From contig NZ_MUNT01000005.1 of NCBI RefSeq assembly GCF_002001175.1, forward strand, positions 1 through 64,000: DNA of 64,000 nt. Direction: 5' to 3'. Below the pieces are notes generated by a model. That model did no database searches. It worked only from the letters and a program-made list of their open reading frames with translations, and was not told the origin of the DNA. The position numbers and the translations under genes are program-made. Shown here piece by piece: positions 52,755 through 61,431 of the stretch (its first letter is position 1; each line of letters opens with the position of its first letter). This DNA is from Rhodanobacter sp. C03. GTDB lineage: Bacteria; Pseudomonadota; Gammaproteobacteria; Xanthomonadales; Rhodanobacteraceae.

Positions 52755-53531
52755 ATGAGCGAAGCTGCTCTCCCGAAGTCAGCTCTCACAAAGCGTGTGG
52801 CAGTGGTTACCGGCGGCATCGGCGGACTCGGCACGGCGATCTGCCACCAGTTGGCCCAAGCCGGCTGCAAGGTGATCGCGGTGGATCTGGCCGCACGCGA
52901 TGAGCGCGTCGCAGCATTTCGCCAGGAACTTGCTGCTTTCAACGGTGCAATCACTTTCGCGGCCGCCGACGTCAGCAACTTCGACGACTGCCAGCAGTTG
53001 ACCGCGCGCATCGAGCGGGAACATGGCAGCGTCGACGTGCTGGTCAACGCCGCCGGCATCACCCGCGACGCCAGCCTGCGCAAGATGTCGCCGCAGCAAT
53101 GGCACGAGCTGATGCGGGTGAATCTCGACGGCGTGTTCAACATGTGCCGCAACGTCGTCGACGGCATGACCACGCGTGGCTTCGGCCGCATCGTCAACAT
53201 CAGTTCGGTGAACGGACAGACCGGCCAGTTCGGCCAGACCAACTACTCCGCCGCCAAGGCCGGCGTGCACGGCTTCAGCATGGCGCTGGCGCGCGAGACC
53301 GCGCGCAAGGGCGTCACGGTGAATACCGTATCACCGGGCTATTGCGATACGCCGATGGTCGCCGCCGTGTCCGCCGAGATCCGCGAACAGATCATTGCCG
53401 ACATCCCGGTCGGCCGCCTCGGCGCACCGAACGACATCGCCCGCGCGGTGAACTTCCTCGCCGCCGACGACGCCGGCTACATCACCGGCGTCAACCTGCC
53501 AGTCAACGGCGGCTATTTCATGAGCTTCTGA
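52755..53531 (+). CDS. phbB: Acetoacetyl-CoA reductase (SDR family)
   Basis: 258 residues. Short-chain dehydrogenase with the NADPH motif TGGIGGLG (about 19-26), NAA at 98-100 and the catalytic Tyr-164-x-x-x-Lys-168 in TNYSAAKAGVHGFS. The end GYITGVNLPVNGGYFMSF is typical of PhbB/PhaB. It reduces acetoacetyl-CoA to (R)-3-hydroxybutyryl-CoA for PHB synthesis. Neighbouring phaR supports this; a related 3-ketoacyl-ACP reductase is the alternative. Confidence 0.9.
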   Translation: MSEAALPKSALTKRVAVVTGGIGGLGTAICHQLAQAGCKVIAVDLAARDERVAAFRQELAAFNGAITFAAADVSNFDDCQQLTARIEREHGSVDVLVNAAGITRDASLRKMSPQQWHELMRVNLDGVFNMCRNVVDGMTTRGFGRIVNISSVNGQTGQFGQTNYSAAKAGVHGFSMALARETARKGVTVNTVSPGYCDTPMVAAVSAEIREQIIADIPVGRLGAPNDIARAVNFLAADDAGYITGVNLPVNGGYFMSF

Positions 53532-53534
53532 GCG

Positions 53535-53553
53535 ATCCCGGCACTGCCGGGAT
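53535..53553. terminator. Hairpin between phbB and kmo
   Basis: ATCCCGGCA, C, TGCCGGGAT form a perfect 9-bp stem just after the phbB stop, without a clear T tract. A weak or Rho-assisted terminator, or an mRNA-stabilising stem. Confidence 0.5.
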
Positions 53554-53608
53554 TGCAGTTGCGTGCTGCTTGCGGAACAGTGGGTGGATTCCCTCCAAGG
53601 ATCGCAGC

Positions 53609-55012
53609 ATGGCGCAGCAAACCATCACCCTCATCGGCGGCGGCCTGGTCGGCGCGCTGCTGGCGCAGCAGCTGGCGCAGCGCGGTTTTGCCGTCGAGGT
53701 CTACGAGAAGCGTCCCGATCCCCGCCTGGCTGGATTTCTCGGTGGCCGTTCGATCAACCTGGCGCTGGCCGAACGCGGCCTGCAGGCGTTGCGCACGGCG
53801 GGCCTTGCCGACGACGTGCTGCAGCGCGCAGTGATGATGCGCGGTCGCATGGTGCACACCCGCGATGGTGACACTGGCCTGCAGCGCTACGGCGTCGACG
53901 ACAGCGAAGTGATCTGGTCGGTCTCGCGCGGTGCGCTGAACATGCTGCTGCTGGATGCCGCCGAGACGGCTGGCGTGCAGTTTCATTTCGGCCAGTCGCT
54001 GGTACATGCCGACTTCGAGCACCAGCGCATCCGGCTGGCCGATGCATCAGGCGTGGAACGAGACTTTTCGGTCGGCATGCTGATCGGTGCCGATGGCGCC
54101 GGCTCCGCGATGCGTGAGGCGATGAATGCGCACAGTCCGCTGGGCGAGCGCATCGAGTCGCTTGGCCACGGCTACAAGGAGTTGGAGATTCCGCCGGCCG
54201 GTGAACTGCCTGCCACCGTGCTGCAGCATAGCGGCGGCCACGATCAGTTCGCGCTGGAGCCGCACGCGCTGCATATCTGGCCGCGTGGCGGCTACATGTG
54301 CATCGCGCTACCGAATACCGAAGGCAGCTTCACCGTCACCCTGTTCCTGCCGGCCCAGGGCGCGGCGCCGAGTTTCGCTACCCTGCCCAATGCAGCGGCA
54401 GCCGCCGCATTCTTCAGCGAACAGTTTCCGGGTCTGCTGACGCTGATCCCACGCTTCAGCGAAGATTTTGACAGCCACCCGGTCGGCACCCTGTCCACGC
54501 TGTATCTGGATCGCTGGCATCTGGACGGTCGCGCCTTGCTGATCGGCGACGCCGCCCACGCGATCGTGCCGTTCCACGGCCAGGGCATGAACTGTGGTTT
54601 CGAGGACACCGTGGTACTGGCGAACCTGCTGGCCGCTGCGCCGAACGACAGTGCCGAGGTGTTCGCCGAATTCCAGCGTGTACGCCAACCCAACGCGAAT
54701 GCGATCGCCGCGATGGCGCTGGAAAACTACGTCGAGATGCGCGACTCGGTCGCCGACCCGCACTATCTGGCCAAGCGCGAACTGGGCGCGCTGCTGGCCA
54801 CGCGCGCGCCTGAGCACTACATGGCACGCTATCGGATGGTCACCTTCACCCATCTGCCCTACGCCTACGCACTCGAACGCGGTGAGGCGCAGGACGCGCT
54901 GCTGGAGCAATTGCTGCACGGATCGACCCGCGCAACGGACGTTGATCTCGACGCTGCGGTAAATCTGCTCAGGACCAGCCTGCCACCGTTGCCGCCGCTG
55001 CGGCATGGATAA
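53609..55012 (+). CDS. kmo: Kynurenine 3-monooxygenase
   Basis: 467 residues. FAD-dependent hydroxylation of L-kynurenine to 3-hydroxykynurenine. The Rossmann motif LIGGGLVGALLAQQLAQRG, the Kmo-type segment GRSINLALAERGLQAL, GADGAGSAMRE and LIGDAAHAIVPFHGQGMNCGFED are present. The start ATG at 53609 directly precedes the FAD motif; longer readings overlap phbB. No other kynurenine-pathway gene is in the window. It overlaps the DUF3293 gene by 8 bp. Confidence 0.94.
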   Translation: MAQQTITLIGGGLVGALLAQQLAQRGFAVEVYEKRPDPRLAGFLGGRSINLALAERGLQALRTAGLADDVLQRAVMMRGRMVHTRDGDTGLQRYGVDDSEVIWSVSRGALNMLLLDAAETAGVQFHFGQSLVHADFEHQRIRLADASGVERDFSVGMLIGADGAGSAMREAMNAHSPLGERIESLGHGYKELEIPPAGELPATVLQHSGGHDQFALEPHALHIWPRGGYMCIALPNTEGSFTVTLFLPAQGAAPSFATLPNAAAAAAFFSEQFPGLLTLIPRFSEDFDSHPVGTLSTLYLDRWHLDGRALLIGDAAHAIVPFHGQGMNCGFEDTVVLANLLAAAPNDSAEVFAEFQRVRQPNANAIAAMALENYVEMRDSVADPHYLAKRELGALLATRAPEHYMARYRMVTFTHLPYAYALERGEAQDALLEQLLHGSTRATDVDLDAAVNLLRTSLPPLPPLRHG

Positions 55013-55514
55013 GGCGCTGCTCGACGAGTTCCGCACCACCGACTACCTCGTCTGCCTCGACGAAGTGGAGGTCGCTCCAGCGCATTCGACAATCGCTCCC
55101 GGCATTGCTCTACCTCCGACATCCCTGCCGTCGCCTGCGCCCGCGACACTGGCCCATCCATGGGCGACGTGGGCCAGCATTCGCATCGACCAGTCGCTGC
55201 CGGAGTCACTCCAGACCCTGGTCGGCGCCCGCTCATGGGGGTTCATCACGGCATGGAATCCCCGCTCGGAAAGGCGCGTGGCTGAGGACAACCTCACCGC
55301 GCAACGCGAGCTGCTGACCGCGTTGCGCTCATGGCCGGAAGCGGTGATCTATCCCGCGATCGGGATCGGTACCAACGGCTGGAGCGAACCCAGCCTGTTC
55401 ATCATCGGTCTGGATACTGCCGCACTGGATGCGCTTGGTCAGCGCCACGAGCAGAACGCTTATGTGCACGGCCACGGCAACGCAACGGCCAGCCTGCGCC
55501 TGTTGCGCTCCTGA
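55005..55514 (+). CDS. DUF3293-domain protein
   Basis: 169 residues. The DUF3293 core is recognisable as WGFITAWNPRSERRVAEDNLTAQRELL and YPAIGIGTNGWSEPSLFIIGLD, ending with GQRHEQNAYVHGHGNATASLR. It is a small cytosolic protein of unknown function. The start ATG lies in the end of kmo (8-bp overlap), so the two are coupled. A role connected with kynurenine metabolism is only suggested by this. Confidence 0.9.
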   Translation: MDKALLDEFRTTDYLVCLDEVEVAPAHSTIAPGIALPPTSLPSPAPATLAHPWATWASIRIDQSLPESLQTLVGARSWGFITAWNPRSERRVAEDNLTAQRELLTALRSWPEAVIYPAIGIGTNGWSEPSLFIIGLDTAALDALGQRHEQNAYVHGHGNATASLRLLRS

Positions 55515-55571
55515 GCCAGCGGCAGCGCGCCGCATGGACAAGCACCATGGGCATTGCGGACAATCGAGGCA

Positions 55572-56207
55572 ATGACCGCCGCCCACACCGCTGTGCCCCT
55601 GCTCGAAGCACGGGGCTTGAGTTTCCTTCGCCAGGACGAACCGGTGTTCGCGCCGCTGGATTTCCACCTGCATGCAGGGGAGCTGGCCTTGGTCGAAGGC
55701 GACAACGGTAGCGGCAAGACCACCTTGCTGCGCATCCTCGCCGGCCTGCTGTATGTCGGCGAAGGCGAGTTGCGCTGGCGCGGCGAACCGCTGCAGCGCG
55801 CCACCTGCGTTGGCGAGATCCTGTTCCTCGGCCATCAGCTCGGCCTCAAGGCCGATCTCAGTCCACGCGAGAACCTGCAGATCGCTGCTGGCCTGTTCGG
55901 TTGCCGCGACGGTGTCAGCGTGGCGATGGTGCTGGATCAGATCGGCCTGCGCGGCTACGAGGACGAACCGGTGCGCCGACTGTCCGCCGGCCAGAAGAAG
56001 CGCGCCGCGCTCGCGCGACTGCTGTTGCTGCCAGCCACGCTGTGGCTGCTCGACGAGCCCTACGCCAACCTCGACCGCATCGGCATCGCCCTGGTCAATC
56101 AACTGCTGGAAACGCACACCGCTGCCGGTGGTGCTGCGCTGGTCACCAGCCACGGCGCGGTGAGTTTCCATGGCGGCGAACCGCGGCATATCCGGATGCA
56201 CGCATGA
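55572..56207 (+). CDS. ccmA: Heme exporter ATPase CcmA
   Basis: 211 residues. Walker A VEGDNGSGKTTLLRILAGLL, the CcmA-type signature LSAGQKKRAALARLLLLPA and Walker B LWLLDEPYANLD. ATPase that powers release of holo-CcmE from CcmC. It opens the nine-gene ccm operon, and overlaps ccmB by ATGA. ATG at 55572 is preferred over TTG/ATG upstream positions. Confidence 0.96.
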   Translation: MTAAHTAVPLLEARGLSFLRQDEPVFAPLDFHLHAGELALVEGDNGSGKTTLLRILAGLLYVGEGELRWRGEPLQRATCVGEILFLGHQLGLKADLSPRENLQIAAGLFGCRDGVSVAMVLDQIGLRGYEDEPVRRLSAGQKKRAALARLLLLPATLWLLDEPYANLDRIGIALVNQLLETHTAAGGAALVTSHGAVSFHGGEPRHIRMHA

Positions 56208-56890
56208 ACCGTCCGGGCCTTGCCACCGCCTGCGTCGCGATGCTGCGGCGCGACCTCACCCTGGCCTGGCGTCGGCGCGGCGATATCGCGATGCCGGTGC
56301 TGTACGCGTTGATCGTGACAATGCTGTTCCCGTTTGCGCTGGGGCCGGAGGACACCCTGCTGCAGCGGATCGCCGGCGGCGTGGTGCTGGTCACCGTGCT
56401 GCTGGCGATGCTGCTGGCGCTGGATGCGATGTTCTCCAGCGATATCGAGGACGGCTCGCTGGAACAACTGGTGCTGGCGCCGCAGCCGCTGGCGCTGATG
56501 CTGGGCATGAAGATCCTCGCCCACTGGCTGACCACCGCGCTGCCGCTGATCGTGATCGCGCCCTTGCTGGCCGCGATGCTGCACCTGCCCGGCGCGGTGA
56601 TTCCTGTGCTGCTGCTGGCGTTGCTGCTGGCCACGCCACTGCTCAGTCTGCTGGGCGCCGTGCTGGTGGCGCTGACGGCCGGCACCCGGCGCTCTGGTAT
56701 GCTGTTGGCCTTGATGTTGCTGCCTTTGTGCGTGCCGGCCATGATCTTTGCCGCCGGCGCCGTGGCGGCCGCCCAACAGGGACTGCCGTGGCTCGCGCCG
56801 ATCGCCTGGCTCGGTGCTGCCGTGGTGCTGGCCGTGGTGCTGGCGCCACTGGCATGCGCAGCGGCCCTTCGTATTGCTCTGGACGCTTGA
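56204..56890 (+). CDS. ccmB: Heme exporter permease CcmB
   Basis: 228 residues with six hydrophobic helices and the family opening RRDLTLAWRRRGDIAMPVLYALIVTMLFPFALGPE. Partner of CcmA. Starts inside the ccmA stop (ATGA). Confidence 0.96.
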   Translation: MNRPGLATACVAMLRRDLTLAWRRRGDIAMPVLYALIVTMLFPFALGPEDTLLQRIAGGVVLVTVLLAMLLALDAMFSSDIEDGSLEQLVLAPQPLALMLGMKILAHWLTTALPLIVIAPLLAAMLHLPGAVIPVLLLALLLATPLLSLLGAVLVALTAGTRRSGMLLALMLLPLCVPAMIFAAGAVAAAQQGLPWLAPIAWLGAAVVLAVVLAPLACAAALRIALDA

Positions 56891-56896
56891 TTGGTC

Positions 56897-57655
56897 ATGT
56901 CTAGCTGGATTCCCCTCTGGTTGCACAAGCTCGGCTCACCACCGACGTTCTACCGATTTGCCGGCACGCTGCGACCATGGGCGATGCTTCTGGCTTTGCT
57001 GCTCGGTGCAGTCGCGCTGTATGGCGGCCTGGTGCTGGCACCGGCCGATTACCAGCAGGGCGATGCCTACCGGATCATCTTCATCCACGTGCCAAGCGCC
57101 GAGATGAGCATGTTCATCTATGCGGTGATGGGCGTGGCCGCGTTCATCGCGCTGGTGTGGCGGATCAAGCTGGCGGAAGTGGTAGCAATGGAATCGGCGC
57201 CGATCGGCGCGGCGTTCACCTTCATCACCCTGATCACCGGCTCGCTATGGGGCAAGCCGATGTGGGGCACCTGGTGGACGTGGGATGCACGGCTCACCTC
57301 CGAGTTGGTGTTGCTGTTCCTGTTCCTCGGCGTGATCGGTCTGTATCACGCATTCGAAGATCGTCGTCAGGGCGCACGCGCCGCCGCGTTCCTGGCGATC
57401 ATCGGCATCATCAACGTGCCGATCGTGCATTTCTCGGTGAACTGGTGGAACACCCTGCACCAGGGCAGCACCATCAACATCTTCGGCAAGTCGAAGATGT
57501 CCTGGGACATGCTGTGGCCGCTGCTGACGATGATGCTGGCGACCAAATTCTATTATGCGGCCAGCCTGTTCAATCGCGTGCGCACCGACCTGCTGGCACT
57601 GGAAGGCGGCAAGGACTGGGTGCGCCAGATCGCCGAAAGCGAGGCACGTTCATGA
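56897..57655 (+). CDS. ccmC: Heme-handling protein CcmC
   Basis: 252 residues with six helices. The tryptophan-rich heme loop GKPMWGTWWTWDARLTSELVL and flanking His residues (FIHVPSAEMS; IVHFSVNWWNTLHQG) are intact. Delivers heme to CcmE. A TTG two codons upstream is an alternative start. Confidence 0.97.
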   Translation: MSSWIPLWLHKLGSPPTFYRFAGTLRPWAMLLALLLGAVALYGGLVLAPADYQQGDAYRIIFIHVPSAEMSMFIYAVMGVAAFIALVWRIKLAEVVAMESAPIGAAFTFITLITGSLWGKPMWGTWWTWDARLTSELVLLFLFLGVIGLYHAFEDRRQGARAAAFLAIIGIINVPIVHFSVNWWNTLHQGSTINIFGKSKMSWDMLWPLLTMMLATKFYYAASLFNRVRTDLLALEGGKDWVRQIAESEARS

Positions 57656-57855
57656 GTGCCTTGCAGACGTTTTTCGCCATGGGCGGATACGCCGCCTATG
57701 TATGGCCGGCCTATGCAGTGTTCTTCATCGTGCTGATCGCCGACACCATCGCTCCCGGCGTGCGTCGCCGCCGGGTGCTGCACGAACTTCGCGCCAGGCT
57801 GGCGCGTCAAAGCCTGCGCCAGAATCGCAACTCTCCTGCCCCGCCGTCGCCCTGA
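57652..57855 (+). CDS. ccmD: Heme exporter small subunit CcmD
   Basis: 67 residues with one helix (YAAYVWPAYAVFFIVLIADTI) and a basic cytosolic tail, the usual shape of CcmD. It starts in the ccmC stop (ATGA). CcmD assists the release of holo-CcmE. Confidence 0.92.
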   Translation: MSALQTFFAMGGYAAYVWPAYAVFFIVLIADTIAPGVRRRRVLHELRARLARQSLRQNRNSPAPPSP

Positions 57856-57873
57856 CCGGAACGGCTCACGACC

Positions 57874-58347
57874 ATGCCCATGAATCCCACCCGTAAACGC
57901 CGGCTCACCATCGTCGTCCTGATCGCCGCCGCCGCCGCGCTGGCGGTCGGCCTGGGCGTATATGCGTTGCAGAACAACATGAACTACCTGCTCACGCCGA
58001 GCCAGGTGCAATCGGGACAAGCCACCGATTACAAGACGTTCCGCCTGGGCGGGATGGTCAAGGCCGGCTCGATCCAGCGCAGCAGCGATTCGCTCAAGGT
58101 CACCTTCACCGTGGTCGATGCCGGCGGCGCGATGCCGGTCGAGTACACCGGCATCCTGCCCGACCTGTTCCGCGACAACCAGTCGGTGATCGCCACCGGC
58201 CACATGGACGGCGCCCGCTTCGTCGCCACCGAAGTGCTGGCCAAGCATGACGAGACCTACATGCCGAAAGAGCTGAAGGATGCGATGGCGAAAGCGCACG
58301 CGGACAAGAAAGTCGGCGAAGAATCCGCGCAGGGCGACATGCCATGA
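57874..58347 (+). CDS. ccmE: Heme chaperone CcmE
   Basis: 157 residues. N-terminal anchor ([23 protein letters not shown]) and an OB-fold domain; heme is bound covalently at His-125 in AKHDETYMP, with Tyr-129 as the axial ligand. An ATG two codons downstream is also possible. Overlaps ccmF by ATGA. Confidence 0.97.
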   Translation: MPMNPTRKRRLTIVVLIAAAAALAVGLGVYALQNNMNYLLTPSQVQSGQATDYKTFRLGGMVKAGSIQRSSDSLKVTFTVVDAGGAMPVEYTGILPDLFRDNQSVIATGHMDGARFVATEVLAKHDETYMPKELKDAMAKAHADKKVGEESAQGDMP

Positions 58348-60320
58348 CCCCGGAACTCGGCCAGCTCGCGCTGATCCTCGCCCTGCTGCTGGCGCTGGCA
58401 CAGGGCATCTTGCCGATGCTTGGAGCGTGGCGTGGCAACCGCGCGCTGATGGCAGTGGCGCGTCCGGCTGCGGCGGGACAGGCGGTGTTCGTGGCGCTCG
58501 CGTTCGGCATCCTGGTGTGGGCGTTCGTGCATTTCGATTTCTCGGTGCAGTACGTGGCCGACAACTCGAATCTGGCGCTGCCGTGGTACTACCGCATCGC
58601 CGCGGTATGGGGCGCGCATGAGGGTTCGCTGCTGCTGTGGATCTTCATCCTCAACGTGTGGACGGTGGCGCTGGCCGCGTTCAGCCAGAAGCTGCCGGAA
58701 GTTTTCGCCGCACGCGTGCTGGCGGTGATGGGCCTGATCGCGGTGGGTTTCCTCGCCTTCATCATCTTCACTTCGAATCCGTTCGGACGGCTGCTGCCGA
58801 TGCCGGGCGACGGTGCCGATCTGAACCCGGTGCTGCAGGACCCGGGCATGACGTTCCACCCGCCGGTGCTGTACACCGGCTACGTCGGATTCTCGGTGGC
58901 GTTCGCGTTCTCGATCGCCGCCCTGCTCGGCGGCGGCTTGGAACAGGCCTGGGTGCGCTGGGCGCGCCCATGGACGAATATCGCCTGGGCTTTCCTCACT
59001 CTTGGCATCGTCGCCGGCAGCTGGTGGGCGTATGCGGAACTGGGCTGGGGCGGCTGGTGGTTCTGGGATCCGGTGGAAAACGCCAGCTTCATGCCGTGGC
59101 TGGTCGGCGCGGCGCTGATCCACGCGCAAGCGATCACCGAGAAGCGCGGTGGCTTGCGCGCCTGGACGATCCTGCTGTCGATCTTCGCGTTCTCGCTCTC
59201 CCTGCTCGGCACCTTCCTGGTGCGCTCGGGCGTGCTCACCTCGGTGCATGCGTTCGCCTCCGATCCGCGCCGCGGCATCTTCATCCTGATTTTCCTGACC
59301 ATCGTGGTTGGAGGCTCGCTGCTGCTGTACGCGCTGCGCGCACCGAAGGTCGCCAGCGGCAAGCCGTTCAAGCTGGTCTCGCGCGAAAGCGCCCTGCTGA
59401 TCGGCAACCTGATGTTCGCGGTCGCCGCCGCGATGGTGTTGCTCGGCACCTTGTTCCCGCTGATTGGCGATGCGCTGAACCTGGGCCGGATCTCGGTCGG
59501 GCCACCCTACTTCGGCTTCCTGTTTCCGTTGCTGATGCTGCCGGTGGTGCTGTTGCTGCCGTTCGGGCCGTTCCTGCGCTGGGGCAAAGGTGACGCGTCG
59601 GCGCTGAAGCAGGTGCTGCTGCGTGCCGGCATCGCCGCTGCGGCCTGCGCGATCGTGGCTGTTTTCTTCGTCGATGGTCAGCTCAAGGCGATCGCCGGCG
59701 TGGCCGCCGCCGTCTGGATCATCGCTGGCGTGCTGCTGTATGCATACAAACGCTGGCGCGAGATGCCGCGTGGCCGGCGTTACCCGGCTGAGATGGCCGG
59801 CATGCTGCTGGCGCATCTGGGCGTAGGCGTGTTCGTGGCCGGCGTGCTGCTGTCCGAGTCGCTCAGCGTGACCAGCGACGTGCGGATGGCGCCGGGACAG
59901 ACCGAACACATCGGCGGCTACGACTTCCGCTTCGACGGCGTGCATCGCGCCAGCGGAGCGAACTGGCGTGCCGACCAGGGCGTGATCACGGTGACCCGCG
60001 ATGGTCGCCAGCTCACCGTGATGCATCCGCAGAAGCGCACCTACCTGCGCGGCCAGGTGCAGACCGAGTCGGCGGTGGACGCCGGCATTTTCCGCGACCT
60101 GTATGTGGCGCTGGGTGAGCCGATGGATGCGAACAAGGTCGAGGATGCCTGGTCACTAAGGCTGTACTACAAGCCATTCATTCGCTGGATCTGGGGTGGC
60201 GGCCTGTTGATGATGCTGGGCGGCTTTGTCTGCGCTGCCGACAAGCGCTTCCGCATCAAGCGCGCAGCTACTGAGGTCGTAACGGCCGAAAGTCTGCAGG
60301 TGCAGGAGACGCATGCATGA
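58344..60320 (+). CDS. ccmF: Cytochrome c heme lyase subunit CcmF
   Basis: 658 residues with about 14 helices. The WWD heme-binding domain is [19 protein letters not shown], with [13 protein letters not shown] and [14 protein letters not shown] following family order. With CcmH and CcmI it attaches heme to apocytochrome c. Overlaps ccmG by ATGA. Confidence 0.97.
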   Translation: MTPELGQLALILALLLALAQGILPMLGAWRGNRALMAVARPAAAGQAVFVALAFGILVWAFVHFDFSVQYVADNSNLALPWYYRIAAVWGAHEGSLLLWIFILNVWTVALAAFSQKLPEVFAARVLAVMGLIAVGFLAFIIFTSNPFGRLLPMPGDGADLNPVLQDPGMTFHPPVLYTGYVGFSVAFAFSIAALLGGGLEQAWVRWARPWTNIAWAFLTLGIVAGSWWAYAELGWGGWWFWDPVENASFMPWLVGAALIHAQAITEKRGGLRAWTILLSIFAFSLSLLGTFLVRSGVLTSVHAFASDPRRGIFILIFLTIVVGGSLLLYALRAPKVASGKPFKLVSRESALLIGNLMFAVAAAMVLLGTLFPLIGDALNLGRISVGPPYFGFLFPLLMLPVVLLLPFGPFLRWGKGDASALKQVLLRAGIAAAACAIVAVFFVDGQLKAIAGVAAAVWIIAGVLLYAYKRWREMPRGRRYPAEMAGMLLAHLGVGVFVAGVLLSESLSVTSDVRMAPGQTEHIGGYDFRFDGVHRASGANWRADQGVITVTRDGRQLTVMHPQKRTYLRGQVQTESAVDAGIFRDLYVALGEPMDANKVEDAWSLRLYYKPFIRWIWGGGLLMMLGGFVCAADKRFRIKRAATEVVTAESLQVQETHA

Positions 60321-60859
60321 ACCGGTTGCTGCCGTTCATCGGCTTCATGTTGCTGGTGGCATTGTTCGGCTTCGGCATCTGGTGGAACTCCCGGCACGAC
60401 CCGAATGCGATCCCGACACCACTGTTGAACAAGCCGGCGCCTGCGTTCGTGCTGCCCAAGCTGTATGAGCCCACGCAGACGGTGAGCAAGGCGGACTTGC
60501 TGGGCAAACCCTACCTGCTCAACGTGTTCGCCAGCTGGTGCGTGGAATGCGGCGCGGAGCATCCCATGCTGGAAGCCGAGGGTCCGACGCTGGGCGTGCA
60601 GCTGGTCGGCTACAACTACAAGGACGCGCCAGCCGATGCGAAGCGCTGGCTGGCCGAACACGGCGATCCCTACAACCTGCTGATTGCCGATGAGCCGGGC
60701 AACACGGCGATCGACTTCGGCGTATACGGCGCACCGGAAAGTTTCCTGATCGATGGCAAAGGCGTGATCCGCTACAAGCATATCGGTCCGCTGACGCCTG
60801 ATGTGGTCGCCAGCGAACTGAAGCCGGCGATCGCGGCGTTGCAGCAGGAGACACCGTGA
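60317..60859 (+). CDS. ccmG: Thiol:disulfide oxidoreductase CcmG/DsbE
   Basis: 180 residues. Anchored thioredoxin fold with active-site Cys-75 and Cys-78 in FASWCVECGAEHP and the cis-Pro region GAPESFLIDGKGVI. It reduces the CxxCH cysteines of apocytochromes. The stop shares a base with the ccmH start (TGATG). Confidence 0.96.
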   Translation: MNRLLPFIGFMLLVALFGFGIWWNSRHDPNAIPTPLLNKPAPAFVLPKLYEPTQTVSKADLLGKPYLLNVFASWCVECGAEHPMLEAEGPTLGVQLVGYNYKDAPADAKRWLAEHGDPYNLLIADEPGNTAIDFGVYGAPESFLIDGKGVIRYKHIGPLTPDVVASELKPAIAALQQETP

Positions 60860-61431
60860 TGCGGCTTTCTTCTTCCTGTCCCACAGGGACTCCCTGCGGT
60901 CGTGGGAGCGGCTTCAGCCGCGACAGCTCTTCGCACGGTAGATCAACAGCATCGCGGCTCAAGCCGCTCCTACAGGTTCTGTTCGTGGCCCTTCTGGCAT
61001 TTGCCGGCGTGACCCACGCGCAGGCGATCGAGCCGATGCCGTTCGCCGACCACGCGCAGGAACTGCGCTTCCAGCACCTGACCCAGCAGCTGCGCTGCCC
61101 GATGTGCCAAAACGAGACGCTGGCCGATTCCAACGCACCGATCGCACGCGACCTGCGCAACCAGATCTTCCAGTTGATGCAGCAAGGCAAGAGCGACGAC
61201 GAGATCAAGCAGTATCTGGTCGCCCGCTATTCCGATTACGTGCTGTACGACCCGCCACTGAAACCCGGTACCTGGCTGCTGTGGTTCGGCCCGCTGCTGA
61301 TCCTCTGTGGCGGCGCCGGCGTGGTGCTGGTCGCGATCCGCAGACGCGGCCGCGACGGCGGCACCTCCGATAAAACCACTGACAGTATGCCGCTCGACAA
61401 CGAACCGGCCGACAACGGGGACGACTGGTGA
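60859..61431 (+). CDS. ccmH: CcmH redox subunit with REP-derived N-terminus
   Basis: 190 residues. Mature part IEPMPFADHAQELRFQHLTQQLRCPMCQNETLADSNA with redox Cys-80 and Cys-83, then a C-terminal helix (WLLWFGPLLILCGGAGVVLVAI). The signal-peptide core is VLFVALLAFAGVTHA. The first roughly 38 residues are not CcmH-like: they are translated from an inserted REP inverted repeat (60901-60974) and give an Arg/Ser-rich leader ending SRLKPLLQ. The ATG at 60859 has AGGAG and overlaps the ccmG stop, so it is probably the native start with the REP inserted shortly behind it. Starts inside the hydrophobic core are unlikely. Confidence 0.93.
   Translation: MRLSSSCPTGTPCGRGSGFSRDSSSHGRSTASRLKPLLQVLFVALLAFAGVTHAQAIEPMPFADHAQELRFQHLTQQLRCPMCQNETLADSNAPIARDLRNQIFQLMQQGKSDDEIKQYLVARYSDYVLYDPPLKPGTWLLWFGPLLILCGGAGVVLVAIRRRGRDGGTSDKTTDSMPLDNEPADNGDDW
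60901..60974. repeat. REP-type inverted repeat inside ccmH
   Basis: The left arm (60901-60923, GTGGGAGCGGCTTCAGCCGC core) and the right arm (60952-60974) are reverse complements at 20 of 23 positions. The core matches the REP at 27309 with G:C changes in both arms. It lies entirely in the N-terminal coding region of ccmH and keeps the frame open. Flanking TCCCACAGGGACTCCC may belong to the same insertion. Confidence 0.9.

Noticed and set aside
58257..60026. 589-codon open frame on the minus strand
   Set aside because: Antisense to ccmF; Gln/Arg/His-rich composition typical of the reverse complement of membrane-protein codons.
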